Positions 63,157 to 64,000 of a stretch of 64,000 nucleotides of DNA are shown here, one piece after another. Origin of the DNA: Monarcha castaneiventris obscurior (Eukaryota > Chordata > Aves > Passeriformes > Monarchidae). A program made the position numbers and the translations under genes. A model generated the notes under the pieces. It saw only the letters and a list, made by a program, of their open reading frames with translations. It was not told the origin of the DNA and ran no database searches. Each line of letters begins with the position of its first letter. Position 1 is the first letter of the stretch. The stretch spans positions 34,095 through 98,094 of the forward strand of contig JAMPIT010000212.1 in NCBI GenBank assembly GCA_026261815.1, in the 5' to 3' direction.

Positions 63157-63234
63157 CTTCTCCCTCAGTGCCAGGAGGATGAACCCCAACATGGAACCCC
63201 CAAAGCCTGACAGCATCTTGGGGGGCAGGGTCTG
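63157..63234 (-). pseudogene. MHC class II beta transmembrane exon fragment
   Basis: On the minus strand a CAG acceptor-like site near 63235 is followed by PPKMLSGFGGSMLGFILLAL and a GTTAGT donor near 63151. The KML-G-GG--LG---LAL pattern is that of the class II beta connecting peptide and membrane exon. The beta2 exon that should lie to its right in this orientation is not seen. Confidence 0.55.
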
Positions 63235-63489
63235 GAGGCATCTTTGGGGGTCTGGGGAGTCACAAACACCTCAAAAGCCCCCCCAAGCCCCACAGTCATT
63301 CCTGGACCCCTCACACCACCCCACAGCTCCCTGGCCAGGAACCCTCCCAACCACTCCCTGAAACATCAATGACCCCAAGACCCACCAATATTCTCTCCAA
63401 GCCACACAGCTGGGCCAGGACGCCCAAAACTCCCTCACAGAGCCCCACAAAGGCCCCCTCCAAACACCACAAATGCCCTAAAGAGCACG

Positions 63490-63612
63490 CTGTGGGGCAC
63501 ACCCCAAACGGGGGACCCAGGACAGGGACTGGGACAGACAACCGCAATTCCTGGACAACAGACGGGCTCAGGGGGACATGTTCTGCCAGCACAACTGTGA
63601 CATCGTGGCCCT
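63490..63612 (+). pseudogene. MHC class II beta, beta1-domain exon fragment
   Basis: Reads VGHTPNGGP, then after a one-base shift DWDRQPQFLDNRRAQGDMFC and QHNCD. This follows the beta1 helix pattern W---P--L---RA--D--C-HNY of class II beta chains. Opposite in strand to the membrane exon 260 bases to its left. The right part to 64000 shows no further exon I can support. Confidence 0.6.
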
Positions 63613-64000
63613 GTCTGCCCAGCCCATGGCCTCACAACACCCAAATCCTCCCGAATATTCCCCTGAACCAACCCCAAACACCCCCAAATTCCAGGAAAAT
63701 GCTGTGGCTTTAGATCTCTTTCTTCAATTTCCTGATGCCACCAGATTAAAGCTTGATGCCACCAGAAGAAACAATTGGACAGAACAGGCGAGATTTTCTG
63801 TCTTGTCAAGTCAAGATATCCACTCTTCCCAATGAATTTCTGATGTCATTCTGAGTCCCAAGAGATGTTCCTGCCCTTGAGTTCATCCAGGTACCTATGG
63901 GGATCCAGGAGGATGTGGAGACCACCAGCCAGGGGTCTTCCCAATGTGGATCATCGGGAATGTGGGTCACCAGGTCTCTTCTCAACATAGGTGCTCTGAA

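Overview
This window looks like nuclear DNA of a bird, most likely a passerine. The evidence is an avian-type PIM1-like kinase gene, an intact OR14-type olfactory receptor, MHC class II beta exon remnants, CR1 LINE 3' fragments, GC-rich CpG islands, and very many endogenous retroviruses (ERVs), several with nearly identical LTRs. The mix resembles an ERV-dense, gene-family-rich microchromosomal region such as an MHC-bearing chromosome. The species and chromosome are inferences.

Layout, left to right. 1-3580: 3' half of a class I ERV (+), with integrase, a stop-broken env with an unusually long TM subunit, and the 3' LTR. 3600-4860: CpG island. 4940-6292: minisatellite of about 76-82 bp units. 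6310-6743 and 16545-16735: an older LTR-like element split by ERV-A. 6744-16544: ERV-A (-), a nearly complete gammaretrovirus-like provirus with a tRNA-His primer site, UAG read-through between gag and pol, and a leader with four T-arm-like hairpins. 19850-23375: PIM1-like kinase pseudogene (+). 23571-27280: ERV-B (-), an internally deleted betaretrovirus-like provirus with a tRNA-Ile primer site, abutting ERV-C. 27281-31818: ERV-C (-), a 5' half with ERV-L-like gag-pol. 31830-32143: second copy of a PIM1-like intron. 34313-38585: ERV-D (+), decayed, with integrase, dUTPase and an env TM fragment. 38590-38860: second minisatellite block, inverted. 40508-41440: olfactory receptor (-). 43602-51990: ERV-E (-), a betaretrovirus-like provirus with open gag, pol and env, two -1 frameshift sites and an alpharetrovirus-type env. 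53132-54385: LTR fragments. 54386-58272: ERV-F (-), a decayed betaretrovirus-like 5' part with a tRNA-Trp-like primer site. 58290-60037: another LTR, then polypyrimidine and ATCCC repeats. 60038-64000: host DNA ending in MHC class II beta fragments in opposite orientations.

How it works together: almost all coding capacity is retroviral. Only ERV-E keeps gag, pol and env open, and even there a TAG lies nine codons past the gag-pro shift. ERV-A keeps an intact pol but has broken gag and env. Host genes are the olfactory receptor (open, but with a changed DRY motif), the PIM1-like copy (one frameshift) and MHC scraps. The most novel structural signal is the hairpin array in the ERV-A leader, which copies the T arm of the same tRNA (His) that its primer binding site is built to bind.
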